From: Bacteroidaceae bacterium
GTDB taxonomy: Bacteria > Bacteroidota > Bacteroidia > Bacteroidales > Bacteroidaceae
Reading direction: 5' to 3'
DNA length: 64,000 nt
Assembly (NCBI GenBank): GCA_017503645.1
Contig: JAFVSR010000008.1
Span: forward strand, 62,001 to 126,000
Shown here: piece after piece, positions 52,001 to 60,608 of the stretch
How positions within the stretch are numbered: the first letter of the stretch is position 1
How the letters are laid out: every line of letters begins with the position of its first letter
Translations under genes and position numbers: made by a program
Notes under the pieces: model-generated
The model's input: only the letters and a program-made list of their open reading frames with translations
The model's database searches: none
What the model was told of the DNA's origin: nothing

Positions 52001-52185
52001 CACTGCTCTTTGCAGGTGGCGCGGGTGCCAATGCCCGCCTGTCGTTGGGCGCCGCTGTGGTTATGGGTATGCTGCTTAACACGGTTATTGCCACGCTTTA
52101 TATCCCCAACTGGTATGAGTGGGTGCAGATGCTCGAAGAAAAACTTGGGAAGAAACCGCAAGTGAAGAAGGATTCCTCATTATAA
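49045..52185 (+). CDS. RND efflux transporter, AcrB/MexB type (HAE1)
   Basis: A 1046-aa inner-membrane pump with twelve helices and two large periplasmic loops. N-terminal [21 protein letters not shown]; proton-relay acidic pair in [17 protein letters not shown] (near 407-408) and the lysine of [18 protein letters not shown]. The [17 protein letters not shown] motif is typical of the hydrophobe/amphiphile exporters. With the two preceding genes it forms a complete tripartite pump, likely for bile acids, detergents or drugs. The stop codon lies inside the terminator stem. Confidence 0.96.
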   Translation: MNFSKFFIERPIFATVLSLLLLVAGGISLFVLPIDQYPSITPPTVQVSAIYPGANAETIAQTVGIPIEQQVNGVDGMIYMSSTSSSSGTYRLTVTFEVGTDIDMATVLVQNRVNIALNSLPTEVTQQGVTVQKQSTNVVLFITLTGDSTYNQLYLSNYAELQIVDQLTRTPGVGSVNIMGAGNYSMRVWLNPEAMRIRGISPAEVYQAISKQNLAISAGYVGQTLGAGADNAFQYTLNVQGRLKDAEEFANIVIRNDGVDMLRLSDIAEIEIGSETYASSSRLKGKPTAALAVYQLPGSSSLAVSKAVREKMEELAEGFPPQVQYQIALDTTDVMRSSIHEVLYTFVETTVLVILVIFLFLQNWRATLIPCLTIPVSLIGTLAVMELLGFSINTLSLFGLILAIAIVVDDAIVVVENATRILDEGRLGAREATEKAMEEIAGPIIGVVLVMMAVFLPTTMISGISGQLYKQFALTIATATLLSGFNSLTLTPALCALLLRPASERKEGAFFRAFNRSYDAVQRWYDKVVAFLLRRAWVAGISFAAMSLLALYMFNVWPTTFIPDEDDGYFIIAVQLPPAASLSRTEAVAAKVEDIVSAYPEVKTNISISGYSILNNGQQSNAASVFVVLKDWSERKEKDQKAAAIVERFNKQAYVEIEEAQCFAIVPPAIPGIGNVGGLQLQLEDRKALGLSELQKGVDAIVASYRKAPSVENMNSSYEANVPQYFLNIDRQKAISMGLDMGAVLSTLSYYMGAIYVNDFVMLGRIWQVKMAAGEKSQKVIDSVLRLSLANNKGEMVPFSSFIEVEDILGIDQLGRYNMYNSAAITCNVAPGYSSSEVMSEVEALVKAELGNEFGYEWTGVAYQEKTAGSSTTIIFIIAILVAYLVLAAQYESWGSPVAAITGVPIALLGAIAGCWMFDIPVSVYTQVGIILLIALSAKNGILIVEFARDYRSTGNSIRQSAAEAGHVRLRPILMTSFAFVLGVMPLLFAGGAGANARLSLGAAVVMGMLLNTVIATLYIPNWYEWVQMLEEKLGKKPQVKKDSSL

Positions 52186-52216
52186 CAAATGCCCCTTTCG
52201 GGGCATTTGTTATAAT
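52179..52216. terminator. Terminator hairpin between the RND operon and the thioesterase gene
   Basis: A 17-bp perfect stem (52179-52195 with 52200-52216, ATTATAACAAATGCCCC) with a TTTC tetraloop. The stop codon of the RND pump is inside the 5' arm. No T run on the plus side; on the minus strand the stem ends A+T-rich. Confidence 0.8.
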
Positions 52217-52242
52217 GATACATAGGACTTTAGAGTAAAAAA

Positions 52243-52992
52243 CTAATCCAACGGAGTGAATTTAAGCTCGCAACGCGATGATACAACACCGTTCTCCTTG
52301 GTCACTTGCGCAAGGTAATGGTCCGGGGCAAGCTCCTTTATGCCGTATGATAGTTCCTCGGTGGCCTCGCCCTCCTGCATATAGGCCACAACAAAGTCGG
52401 TGAGGTTGTGCGAGTACATATAATCGAGCGGAAAGGCATCGAGTATGTGGTCGAGCTCGCGTATGCTGTTCATATGGCCGTTGATATCTATGTCGCTGTA
52501 CTGTGGACGGCGGCGGAAGGCCACCTCATCGACCACGGTGCGGTTTATCGATGGCACGCGGCGTATGGCGAGAGGCTCGTCGGGCAGTATGTTTTCCACA
52601 AGGCGCAGGCCTATGTCGCCGTTCAAATCTACCGATGTGCGGGTTCTCAGGTCCATAAGGGCAAATGTGGCAAGCAGCGATGCTATGGGCTTGCCCTCCT
52701 CGTCTATCACACGTATGCAACGGTCGGTGAAGCCGTGGTAGAGCGAACGCACCCAGGTCTCTATGAAAAAGCGTTCGCGCACCATAGGAATGCGGTCGAT
52801 GTGCAAGGCCAGGCGCGCAAGCACCCAACCGAGCGAGGTGGTGGCACCAAAGCCACGGGCCTCGGCGTGGCGGCCGCCGCAGGTGAGCATATAGTTGGCA
52901 AGTGTACTTGGGCGCATACGCCCTATTTTGTCTACAAGAAACGACTCGGCAAGGAAGGGGAAGCGGTCGATTTTGGGATTTTTACTATTCAT
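52243..52992 (-). CDS. Acyl-ACP thioesterase (FatA-like double hotdog)
   Basis: A 249-aa cytosolic thioesterase. The N-terminal hotdog half has the TLANYMLTCGGRHAE and GATTSLGWVLARL motifs, and the C-terminal half has SDIDINGHMNSIRELDHILDAF, whose Asp/Asn/His pattern matches the catalytic set of plant and bacterial acyl-ACP thioesterases. It would release free fatty acid from acyl-ACP and so influence membrane lipid or free fatty acid output. It has its own promoter and converges on the RND operon. Confidence 0.92.
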   Translation of the reverse strand: MNSKNPKIDRFPFLAESFLVDKIGRMRPSTLANYMLTCGGRHAEARGFGATTSLGWVLARLALHIDRIPMVRERFFIETWVRSLYHGFTDRCIRVIDEEGKPIASLLATFALMDLRTRTSVDLNGDIGLRLVENILPDEPLAIRRVPSINRTVVDEVAFRRRPQYSDIDINGHMNSIRELDHILDAFPLDYMYSHNLTDFVVAYMQEGEATEELSYGIKELAPDHYLAQVTKENGVVSSRCELKFTPLD

Positions 52993-53036
52993 TGTTTTTA
53001 TTTGTTAATTGTATGAGAGTGCTGCTTAACAGCACT

Positions 53037-53045
53037 GCAAAATTA
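53037..53045 (-). promoter_or_regulatory. -7 element for the acyl-ACP thioesterase gene
   Basis: TAATTTTGC on the minus strand fits TAnnTTTGC. A short 7-bp hairpin (GTGCTG/CAGCAC) sits just downstream at about 53018-53035, in the leader of about 40 nt. Confidence 0.5.
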
Positions 53046-53113
53046 ACAAAACAGAGTTATAGTAGTTTAACGCAGGAACCATTTTTTGCGTTTTCACCAC
53101 CAAAAGGGGCAAA

Positions 53114-54988
53114 TCAGCCTGCATATTCACTAAGTTCCAACCAGCGCATAGTCTTTTCGTCTATGAGCTCCAGCACCTGCTGTATGCGGGCCGACTTTTC
53201 GAGCAAGTCGGCAGTGGAGAGGGTGCCGCTGCTCATTGCCTCCTCTATTGCGGCCTTCTCCTCTTCAAGTTGGAATATCTCGGTTTCCAGCGCCTCGTAT
53301 TCACGTTTCTCCTTGAAGGTGAGTTTGCGTTTTTCCTCGGTGCGGTGGCTCTGTTTTGCAGGGGTTGTCTTTGCTGCCTGCGCTGCCGCCTCTTTGGCGG
53401 CAGCGGCACGTTCTTCGTCGCGCCAGTCGCGATACTCGGTGTAGTTGCCGGGAAAATCCTTTATATCGCCATCGCCATTGAAAACGAAGATATGGTCTAC
53501 CACCTTATCCATAAAATAGCGGTCGTGGCTCACCACTATCACGCACCCCTTGAACTCGCTCAAATACTCCTCGAGCACCTGCAGGGTTTCTATGTCGAGG
53601 TCGTTGGTGGGTTCGTCGAGCACAAGGAAGTTGGGGTTGCTCATAAGCACGGTGCACAGGTAGAGGCGGCGTTTTTCGCCACCGCTGAGTTTATAAACAT
53701 AGCTGTATTGCTTTTCGGGGGCAAAAAGGAAATGTTGCAGGAACTGCGATGCGGTGTACATCTTGTTGCCCACGGGGATAACCTCGGCTATGTTCTTCAC
53801 TACATCTATCACCTTCATCTGCTCGTTGAAGGCGAGGCCGTCTTGGCTGTAATATCCCCACTTGACGGTTTCGCCCACCTCTATTGTGCCACTGTCTTGC
53901 GGCACTTTGCCAAGCAACATTTTTATGAAGGTGGACTTGCCGGTGCCGTTGTTACCCACTATACCGAGTTTTTCGTAGCGGGCAAACGTGTAGTAGAAAT
54001 CCTTGGTTATCACCTTGCCGGGGAAGGCCTTGGAGAGCGCCTTCATCACAAATATCTTGTTGCCTATGTACTGTGCCTTCACCTCAAGCGACACCTTTGA
54101 GTCGTCGCGCATTGCTGCGGCCTTCTCTTCCAATTTATAAAAGGCATCAATACGGTATTTTGCCTTGTGGGCACGGGCCTGTGGCTGGCGACGCATCCAG
54201 TCGAGCTCCTTGCGCAGCAGGTTGCGGGCGCGGGCTGTTTCGGCAGCCTTGTTCTGCAGGCGCTCCTCGCGGCGCTGAAGGAAGTAACTGTAATTTCCTT
54301 TGTAACGGTAGATGGTGTTGTCGTCTATCTCTATGATTTCGTTGCACACATTGTCGAGGAAATAGCGGTCGTGGGTTACCATAAGCAGGCTGCCGCTGAG
54401 GCGCGACAGATACTCCTCCAACCACTCCACCATTGCCATATCCAGGTGGTTGGTGGGCTCGTCGAGAATCATAAGGTCGGGCTGCTCTATGAGAACGGCG
54501 GCAAGGGCTATGCGTTTCTTCTGCCCGCCCGACAACTCCCCGACGGGTTGGTTGAAGCGGGTGATTTTGAGTTTGTCGAGCACCTGCTTGGCGCGGTGTT
54601 CGTAGTCCCACGCATCGAGGCGGTCCATCTCCTCCATCAACGGTTGCAGGGCGGCTGTGTCGCCTGCCTGCATAGCCTGTTCGTAGCGGGCTATCAACTG
54701 CGCCTTTTCGCTGTTGCGCTGCAAGCAGGCCTCTATGACGGTGAGGTTGCCGTCGAAATCGGGTTCCTGTTCCAGGTAACCCACACGCAGGCCGTTACGC
54801 AGGGTTATTTTGCCCTCGTCGGCCGGTTCGTCGCCCGCCACAATTTTAAGCAGCGTGCTCTTGCCCTTGCCGTTGCGGGCTATGAGCCCTATGCGCTTGC
54901 GCTCCTCAACGGTGAACGATATGCCGCTGAACAGCTCCAAGTCGCCAAATCTTTTCGATAATCCCTCTATCTGCAGGTCTATTGCCAT
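53114..54988 (-). CDS. ABC-F ATP-binding protein (Uup-like)
   Basis: Starting at the ATG at 54988 (MAIDLQIEGL) gives 624 aa; upstream in-frame codons are not credible coding. Two nucleotide-binding domains are seen: Walker A ARNGKGKST at about 37-45 (first residue Ala, not Gly) with LSGGQKKR and LILDEPTNHLD, and GNNGTGKST with LSGGEKRR and LVLDEPTNDLD. The linker between them has the RRQPQAR motif, and the C-terminus (about 555-624) is a coiled coil as in Uup. ABC-F proteins act on the ribosome, in elongation control or antibiotic protection; the C-terminal coil favours the Uup group. Confidence 0.93.
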   Translation of the reverse strand: MAIDLQIEGLSKRFGDLELFSGISFTVEERKRIGLIARNGKGKSTLLKIVAGDEPADEGKITLRNGLRVGYLEQEPDFDGNLTVIEACLQRNSEKAQLIARYEQAMQAGDTAALQPLMEEMDRLDAWDYEHRAKQVLDKLKITRFNQPVGELSGGQKKRIALAAVLIEQPDLMILDEPTNHLDMAMVEWLEEYLSRLSGSLLMVTHDRYFLDNVCNEIIEIDDNTIYRYKGNYSYFLQRREERLQNKAAETARARNLLRKELDWMRRQPQARAHKAKYRIDAFYKLEEKAAAMRDDSKVSLEVKAQYIGNKIFVMKALSKAFPGKVITKDFYYTFARYEKLGIVGNNGTGKSTFIKMLLGKVPQDSGTIEVGETVKWGYYSQDGLAFNEQMKVIDVVKNIAEVIPVGNKMYTASQFLQHFLFAPEKQYSYVYKLSGGEKRRLYLCTVLMSNPNFLVLDEPTNDLDIETLQVLEEYLSEFKGCVIVVSHDRYFMDKVVDHIFVFNGDGDIKDFPGNYTEYRDWRDEERAAAAKEAAAQAAKTTPAKQSHRTEEKRKLTFKEKREYEALETEIFQLEEEKAAIEEAMSSGTLSTADLLEKSARIQQVLELIDEKTMRWLELSEYAG

Positions 54989-55012
54989 AATGTAATCGGT
55001 TTCAAATGCAGT

Positions 55013-55045
55013 GTAAAGATAGTACAAACCATCGACACACACAAT
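55013..55045 (-). promoter_or_regulatory. Promoter for the ABC-F gene
   Basis: TATCTTTAC (55021-55013, minus strand) resembles the -7 element, with TTG about 20 bp further up (55045-55042). The leader to the ATG at 54988 is about 20 nt. Confidence 0.45.
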
Positions 55046-55091
55046 ATATACCACGTCACTACGTTTTTATATCATAACATACTGAATAACT

Positions 55092-57287
55092 ATGGAACGC
55101 GTGACACTGTTGCCACCCAGCGCATTGAGCGACGGATGGATAGATCCCAAATACCTGCCCGAGGGGAAGGACAAATATTACATACGTAACAGACAGGTGA
55201 AGGAGCCCGCAGGCGGGTGGCGCCACTTGCGCAGCGACGAGATAGAACAGTTAGTGAAGAACAACAACACGGCATCGTCGTGGGACACGGTGTGGGTGAC
55301 CGATGAGTTCAGCCCCGCAATGATAAAGGACAACAAATTCTATGGCACGGTGCGCATAGGGCGCGTGTGCAACGGGGCGTTGCAGTTCCACGATTTGCGC
55401 CTGCCTGTGGGTATAACAAATTCGAGCATACACTCGTGCGACATAGGCGACAACTGTGCCATACACGATGTGCACTACCTGTCGCACTACATAATAGGTG
55501 CCCACTGTATGCTGTTCAACATACAGGAGATGGCAGCCACCGACCACGCCAAGTTTGGCAACGGCATAGTGAAGGATGGTGAGCCCGAGGCTGTGCGTGT
55601 GCGCATTGAGATAATGAACGAAACGGGGGTACGCTCGGTAATTCCCTTCGACGGAATGATACCGGCCGATGCCTACCTGTGGGCAAAATATGTGGATGAT
55701 ACCGCGTTGCAGGAGAGGCTGTGCGACATAACCCAGCGCACCGTGGATCACCACCGCGGCTATTATGGCGAGATAGGCGAGCGTTGTGTCATAAAGAATT
55801 CATCAATAATAAAGGATGTGAAGATTGGCACCGACTGCTACATAAAGGGTGCATCAAAACTAAAGAACATCACCATAAACTCATCGAACAGCGAGCCCAC
55901 GCAGATAGGCGAGAATGTGATTCTTGTAAACGGTATTGCGGGATATGGTTGCCGCATCTTCTATTCGTGCACGGCTGTGAAATTCATCTTGGGCAACAAC
56001 TGTAATTTCAAGTATGGCGCACGCCTCATAAACTCCATTATGGGCGACAACAGCACCATTTCGTGCTGCGAGGTTCTGAACAACCTCATATTCCCCGGGC
56101 ACGAACAGCACCACAACAATTCGTTCCTCATAGCATCGGTCATTATGGGGCAAAGCAATATGGCCGCGGGAGCCACCATAGGCAGTAACCACAACAGCCG
56201 CGCCAACGATGGCGAACTGGTGGCGGGGCGCGGGTTCTGGCCCGGGCTGTGCTCGTCGGTGAAGCATTCAAGCCGCTTTGCATCGTTCACCCTGCTGGCG
56301 AAGGGCGACTTCCCTGCCGAAATGAATGTGCCGCTGCCGTTTGCTCTGGTGAACAACAATGTGGCAGCCGACCGCCTGGAGATTATGCCCGCATATTGGT
56401 GGCAGTATAATATGTATGCGCTTGCGCGTAACACGCAAAAATACCGCGCGCGCGACAAGCGTGTGACTAAGGTGCAGAATATTGAACTGGATACATTTGC
56501 CCCCGATACAATGCAGGAGGTAATGAAGGCGCGCCGCCTGCTCGAGCTGTGGACCGCAAAGGCATACCTTAAAAGCGTGAACAAAGCCACGGATATACCC
56601 GATAACGAACTCGCTGAAACAGGTCGCAGTCTGCTGCAAGGCGAGCGACGCGTAGTTGACGGCCTCACCATAACGGGCGAGGATATAGAGAGAAGCCGCC
56701 GCCCCGTGCATATACTGAAGGCCTATGATGCCTACCACGCATACGGCGAAATGCTCATACACTATGCCGTGAACAATATATTAGAGAGCGAAACGGCGGT
56801 AGAGGAGCTTATGAAGGAGCTTGTGAACTACAAGGCGGGCAGCGGGCAGCAGTGGATGAACCTGGGTGGCCAGCTTGTGATGACTGCCGACGTAGATGCC
56901 TTGCGCAGGGATATATGCAACGGCACGCTCGATACGTGGAGCGCTATACACAACCGCTACAACGAACTGTGGAAACGCTATCCTGCCGACAAACTGCGTC
57001 ACGCAATGGAGGCGCTGTGCCACGCTTTGGGCACCGACGCGATGAACGGCGCCCTGTGGCTGCAAGCGCTTGACGAGGCGGTGCGCATAGAGCGCCAAAT
57101 GAGTGAGCGGGTGTATATGTCGCGCAAGAAGGACCACGACAATCCCTTCCGCACATCGACCTGCAGCAACGATGCCGAGGTGCTTGCGGTATTCGGCAAG
57201 GCCGAAGATAATGCTTTCGTGAAGCAGATGGCCCGGGATACGGCGGCGAACATAAGCAGAATCGAGAGGATAAAAGAGGTAATATAA
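55092..57287 (+). CDS. DUF4954-family left-handed beta-helix protein
   Basis: A 731-aa cytosolic protein I recognise as DUF4954. Residues about 75-390 are rich in hexapeptide-like turns (IHSCDIGDNCAIHDV, NSSIIKDVKIGTDCYIKGASKL, IGENVILVNGIAGYGCRIFY, SIMGDNSTISCCEVLNNLIFPG), suggesting a beta-helix like those of sugar-nucleotide acyltransferases. The C-terminal third is helical and charged. No enzymatic activity is established for the family. It is divergent from the ABC-F gene with its own start region; its stop codon is in a terminator stem. Confidence 0.85.
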   Translation: MERVTLLPPSALSDGWIDPKYLPEGKDKYYIRNRQVKEPAGGWRHLRSDEIEQLVKNNNTASSWDTVWVTDEFSPAMIKDNKFYGTVRIGRVCNGALQFHDLRLPVGITNSSIHSCDIGDNCAIHDVHYLSHYIIGAHCMLFNIQEMAATDHAKFGNGIVKDGEPEAVRVRIEIMNETGVRSVIPFDGMIPADAYLWAKYVDDTALQERLCDITQRTVDHHRGYYGEIGERCVIKNSSIIKDVKIGTDCYIKGASKLKNITINSSNSEPTQIGENVILVNGIAGYGCRIFYSCTAVKFILGNNCNFKYGARLINSIMGDNSTISCCEVLNNLIFPGHEQHHNNSFLIASVIMGQSNMAAGATIGSNHNSRANDGELVAGRGFWPGLCSSVKHSSRFASFTLLAKGDFPAEMNVPLPFALVNNNVAADRLEIMPAYWWQYNMYALARNTQKYRARDKRVTKVQNIELDTFAPDTMQEVMKARRLLELWTAKAYLKSVNKATDIPDNELAETGRSLLQGERRVVDGLTITGEDIERSRRPVHILKAYDAYHAYGEMLIHYAVNNILESETAVEELMKELVNYKAGSGQQWMNLGGQLVMTADVDALRRDICNGTLDTWSAIHNRYNELWKRYPADKLRHAMEALCHALGTDAMNGALWLQALDEAVRIERQMSERVYMSRKKDHDNPFRTSTCSNDAEVLAVFGKAEDNAFVKQMARDTAANISRIERIKEVI

Positions 57288-57331
57288 CAAATACGATGTG
57301 GAGTGCTTACTCCACATCGTATTTGTTATAT
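57282..57331. terminator. Long hairpin between DUF4954 and DUF4890 genes
   Basis: A perfect 23-bp stem (57282-57304 with 57309-57331) with a GCTT tetraloop, including the DUF4954 stop codon. It separates two convergent genes and can act in both directions. Confidence 0.85.
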
Positions 57332-57341
57332 CGACAGGCAA

Positions 57342-57776
57342 TTATCTGCCACCGCGTGGCCTGCGGCCGTTGCGCATTGATTTCTTCTGATACTCCAGGT
57401 ACTTGTTATACTGTTCCTCGGTGAGAATCTGTTTCATCTGCTCGTTGCGTATCTCCATACGCTTTTTCATAACTTCGGCACGGGCCTTGCGCTCCTCATC
57501 GGTGGGCGGCACACGCTTGCCATCGCGGTCGGCACGCTCGCGGCGAGCCTTCATACTGTCCTGCATAGCCATTGCATCGGAGTAGTTCATAAGGAACACC
57601 GCCTGGTACTGCACGCTGTCGAGCTGCAACACCTCTTGCAGGTTTCTGGTTTGTGCCAAAGCCATAGCCTCGGGGTTCATCTGGTGGCGTCGTGCCCGGC
57701 CGTCTCTTTGTCTCTCTTGCGAAAATGCAGTTACGGCAACTATCATTGCCACTGCCAATAGAATTGTCTTTTTCAT
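57342..57776 (-). CDS. DUF4890-family small secreted protein (Spy/CpxP-like)
   Basis: The ATG at 57776 (MKKTILLAVAM) gives 144 aa with a cleavable signal peptide ending AFSQE; longer starts are unlikely because they precede the signal. The mature part is highly charged and helical with repeated MRRERADR/KARAEVMKKRMEIR-type heptads and an ILTEEQYNKYLEYQKK segment like those in Spy/CpxP/LTXXQ proteins. It ends in an Arg/Gly-rich tail. Likely a periplasmic stress or metal-sensing chaperone; function inferred. Confidence 0.85.
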   Translation of the reverse strand: MKKTILLAVAMIVAVTAFSQERQRDGRARRHQMNPEAMALAQTRNLQEVLQLDSVQYQAVFLMNYSDAMAMQDSMKARRERADRDGKRVPPTDEERKARAEVMKKRMEIRNEQMKQILTEEQYNKYLEYQKKSMRNGRRPRGGR

Positions 57777-57843
57777 ACTTTTGTATAACCGTTTAATGGT
57801 TAGACTCTCCCACGCGGGAAAAGTAAAAAGGCCGCTGCGTTTT

Positions 57844-58500
57844 TTAATATTGCTTAACAACTCCATCTACCATACGTATCGTGCGGTCGGTGGTGCGGGC
57901 AAGCTCCTCGTCGTGCGTTACAATGAGGAATGTCTGCCCGTAGCGGGCACGCAGTTCAAAGAACAGCTTGTGCAGTTCCTCCTTGTTCTTGCTGTCGAGG
58001 CTGCCCGATGGTTCGTCGGCAAGTATAAGAGCGGGCTTGTTTATCAAGGCTCTTGCCACTGCCACGCGTTGGTTCTCGCCACCCGACAGCTCCGATGGTT
58101 TGTGCCCTGCACGCTCCTGCAGGCCCATAATACCAAGCAGTTCCATAGCCTCCTTCTCGGCCTCGCTGCGGCTGCGCCCCGCAATGAGGGCGGGGATTAT
58201 TATATTTTCGAGGGCGGTGAACTCGGACAACAGCTGGTGGAACTGGAACACAAAGCCTATCTGCCTGTTGCGGAACGTGGCAAGCTGCTTATCGCTCATA
58301 GAGGCAAGGTCACGGCCATTGAAAAGTATGCTGCCCGATGTGGGGCGGTCGAGTGCGCCTATCAGCTGCAAAAGGGTGGTTTTGCCTGCGCCACTGGGGC
58401 CCACAATGCTTATCACCTCGCCCTTGTCGATGTGCAGGTTCACTCCACGCAACACCTGCAAGGAACCAAAACTCTTTTTTATATCTTTTATATCTATCAT
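57844..58500 (-). CDS. lolD: LolD-type ABC transporter ATP-binding protein
   Basis: A 218-aa ATPase starting [14 protein letters not shown] at 58500; its first bases overlap the tcdA stop (ATGA). Walker A GPSGAGKT at 34-41, signature LSGGE at 138-142, Walker B LILADEP at 158-164. It resembles the LolD/MacB subfamily ([19 protein letters not shown]) that drives lipoprotein release or other envelope exporters. No permease gene lies beside it here, so its partner is encoded elsewhere. Confidence 0.88.
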   Translation of the reverse strand: MIDIKDIKKSFGSLQVLRGVNLHIDKGEVISIVGPSGAGKTTLLQLIGALDRPTSGSILFNGRDLASMSDKQLATFRNRQIGFVFQFHQLLSEFTALENIIIPALIAGRSRSEAEKEAMELLGIMGLQERAGHKPSELSGGENQRVAVARALINKPALILADEPSGSLDSKNKEELHKLFFELRARYGQTFLIVTHDEELARTTDRTIRMVDGVVKQY

Positions 58501-59204
58501 ATCTCTTTTATTACATATTCGGCAAGATAGCAACCAAACGTTGCCGTAAAATAGCCAAGCGAGCCTATAATGGGTTTGCCGCCTGTGGGCGAGGGCTGCA
58601 AGGCATAGCTGCGCGGCTCCTCAACGCTGAATACCACGGGTAGCTTGTACTGCCCGCGATAGGGGCGCAACAAGCGACGCATATTTTTTGCAAGGGTGCA
58701 ATGCTCGCTCTTCCACAAATCGCCCAGGCGTATGTCGGCAAGGTTCATCTTGGTGCCCGCACCCATACTCGACACTATCTTCACGCCACTCTGCCAGCAG
58801 GCTACAATGAGCGCCGCTTTCGACGGGAGCGTGTCAATGGCATCTACCACAAAGGAGTAGTTGTGCTCGGCAAGCAGTTGCGGGATATTCTCCTCGGTGA
58901 TGAACATCTTCTTCACGGTGAGCCGCACTGCAGGGTTTATAGCCCGCAAACGGGCGGCCACTACATCGCACTTCGGTTGCCCCACGGTGCAGGCCAAAGC
59001 GGGCATCTGGCGGTTTATGTTTGTGACATCAACCTCGTCGGCATCAATGAGGGTGAAGGCACCCACGCCGGCGCGGCACAGCATCTCGGCAGCCCAGGAA
59101 CCCACACCGCCAAGCCCCACCACAAGAAGGTGGGCACACTTGAGGCGCTGCTGCCTTTCGGCACCAAGCAATAGCTCTCCGCGTTGTAACCAATCTTTTT
59201 CCAT
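58497..59204 (-). CDS. tcdA: tRNA threonylcarbamoyladenosine dehydratase (TcdA/CsdL)
   Basis: TcdA is an E1-like enzyme that cyclises t6A37 to ct6A in an ATP-dependent reaction. The 235-aa protein has the nucleotide-binding [17 protein letters not shown] (30-46), [13 protein letters not shown], and the [13 protein letters not shown] and [12 protein letters not shown] motifs typical of this family. The substrate tRNA is made by the TsaE pathway, whose ATPase is at 10384. It overlaps the lolD start. Confidence 0.93.
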   Translation of the reverse strand: MEKDWLQRGELLLGAERQQRLKCAHLLVVGLGGVGSWAAEMLCRAGVGAFTLIDADEVDVTNINRQMPALACTVGQPKCDVVAARLRAINPAVRLTVKKMFITEENIPQLLAEHNYSFVVDAIDTLPSKAALIVACWQSGVKIVSSMGAGTKMNLADIRLGDLWKSEHCTLAKNMRRLLRPYRGQYKLPVVFSVEEPRSYALQPSPTGGKPIIGSLGYFTATFGCYLAEYVIKEI

Positions 59205-59349
59205 ATCAAGTTACGAAAATACAAAAATATAATCACAAAGATGGATTTTTGCCTGCAAAAAGGGTTCAAAGGGCAACAAAAAGAGGGCAAAAAGAGGGTG
59301 TAACCCATTATTTTCGTGGCATCTTAAAGATTTTTGCAAATTATATTAG

Positions 59350-59358
59350 TATCTTTGC
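59350..59358 (+). promoter_or_regulatory. Upstream -7 element for asd
   Basis: TATCTTTGC matches TAnnTTTGC, about 150 bp upstream of asd. No good -33 element at the standard distance. Confidence 0.4.
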
Positions 59359-59433
59359 GATAAAATCGCGAAAATAGGCTGCACTCGCTGTGAAATATTG
59401 AAACAAGTTTCATATATCTCGCTCGTTTGCTAC

Positions 59434-59442
59434 TATTTTTGC
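59434..59442 (+). promoter_or_regulatory. Proximal -7 element for asd
   Basis: TATTTTTGC, with TTTC about 22 bp upstream. It predicts a leader of about 60 nt to the asd ATG at 59507. Confidence 0.5.
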
Positions 59443-59506
59443 AGTCACTTGCGCGACAGGTGCAGAGAATTAAAAGAAAGTAAATATTTATAACATATAA
59501 GACAAT

Positions 59507-60514
59507 ATGAAAATTGCTATTGTAGGCGTGAGCGGTGCTGTGGGACAGGAGTTCTTGCGCGTGCTCGATGAGAGAAATTTCCCATTCGACGAGTTGGAGC
59601 TCTTTGGCTCGGCTCGCAGTGCAGGAAAAGTATATAATTTCAAAGGGGTGGACTACACCGTTAAGGAACTGAAACACAACGATGATTTCAAAGGCATCGA
59701 TTATGCATTTGTATCGGCAGGTGGTGGCGTTTCAAAGGAGTATGCCGACACCATAACAAAACACGGCTGCGTGATGATTGACAACTCCAGCGCATTCCGT
59801 ATGGACGAGGATGTACCTCTCGTGGTGCCCGAGGTGAACCCCACCGATGCATATAACCGCCCCCGCGGAATCATTGCCAACCCCAACTGTACCACCATTC
59901 AGATGGTTGTGGCACTGAAGGCCGTTGAAGGTCTTTCGCACATAAAGCGCGTTCACTCATCTACCTACCAGGCAGCAAGCGGCGCAGGCGCAGCGGCTAT
60001 GGCCGAGCTCTACGAGCAGTACCGCCAGGTACTTGCCGGCGAGGAGCCCACTGTGGAGAAATTTGCCTACCAGCTTGCCTTTAATGTGATTCCCCAGATT
60101 GACGTGTTCACCGACAACGGCTACACCAAAGAGGAGATGAAGATGTACAACGAGACACGCAAGATTATGCACAGCGACATTCAGGTGAGTGCACAGTGCG
60201 TGCGTGTGCCCGCGTTGCGTTCACACTCGCAGACTCTGTGGATAGAGACCGAAGAGCCCCTTACCGTGGAGCAGGTGCAGAAGGCTGTTGCCGAGGGCCA
60301 GGGCCTGGTGCTTATGGACAACCCCGAGAAGAAGGAGTATCCTATGCCTCTGTTCCTTGCAGGCAGCGACCCCGTGTATGCAGGCCGCATACGCAAGGAC
60401 CTCACCAACCCCAACGGCATAATTATGTGGATTGTGGGCGACCAGATTAAGAAGGGCGCCGCGCTCAATGCCGTGCAGATTGCCGAATTCCTCATTAACA
60501 ACCCGCAGAAGTAA
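59507..60514 (+). CDS. asd: Aspartate-semialdehyde dehydrogenase
   Basis: Asd reduces aspartyl phosphate to aspartate semialdehyde, the branch step to lysine/diaminopimelate, threonine and methionine. The 335-aa protein has the NADP-binding [14 protein letters not shown] (7-20), the catalytic Cys128 in NPNCTT and the downstream [14 protein letters not shown] region with the acyl-binding Arg and His. Length and motifs are normal. A palindrome lies 19 bp after its stop. Confidence 0.97.
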   Translation: MKIAIVGVSGAVGQEFLRVLDERNFPFDELELFGSARSAGKVYNFKGVDYTVKELKHNDDFKGIDYAFVSAGGGVSKEYADTITKHGCVMIDNSSAFRMDEDVPLVVPEVNPTDAYNRPRGIIANPNCTTIQMVVALKAVEGLSHIKRVHSSTYQAASGAGAAAMAELYEQYRQVLAGEEPTVEKFAYQLAFNVIPQIDVFTDNGYTKEEMKMYNETRKIMHSDIQVSAQCVRVPALRSHSQTLWIETEEPLTVEQVQKAVAEGQGLVLMDNPEKKEYPMPLFLAGSDPVYAGRIRKDLTNPNGIIMWIVGDQIKKGAALNAVQIAEFLINNPQK

Positions 60515-60532
60515 TTTAACTGATTACATATA

Positions 60533-60566
60533 GCATTAAGGGAGCACCGCGGTGCTCCCTTAATGC
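60533..60566. repeat. Perfect 34-bp palindrome after asd
   Basis: GCATTAAGGGAGCACCG followed by its exact reverse complement, no spacer. It lies 19 bp after the asd stop and 42 bp before the YeiH-type gene. Like the palindrome at 46369-46408 it has no T run. Confidence 0.8.
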
Positions 60567-60608
60567 CATTGACTGCACATAACACATTACAACAACCCGT
60601 TTACCTGT

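Larger units (their letters stand above)
59205..59506. other. Divergent intergenic region between tcdA and asd
   Basis: This 302-bp region carries possible tcdA -7 elements on the minus strand (TATTTTCG at 59214-59221, TATTTTTG at 59222-59229) and two plus-strand elements for asd (59350-59358 and 59434-59442). A GCGAT-AAA-ATCGC hairpin (59357-59369) falls at the first -7 site. No coding or RNA gene was recognised. Confidence 0.55.

Noticed and set aside
50683..52161. A 492-codon open frame on the minus strand antisense to the RND pump
   Set aside because: Product is rich in His, Cys and Tyr with no family resemblance, and lies wholly within the clearly coding plus-strand gene. Long antisense frames are expected from the codon bias here.
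54989..55054. Longer N-terminus for the ABC-F protein
   Set aside because: The added residues precede the normal start MAIDLQIEGL, overlap the predicted promoter, and have no similarity to the family.
57777..57866. Longer N-terminus for the DUF4890 protein
   Set aside because: The ATG at 57776 is directly followed by the signal peptide; extra residues would disable it.
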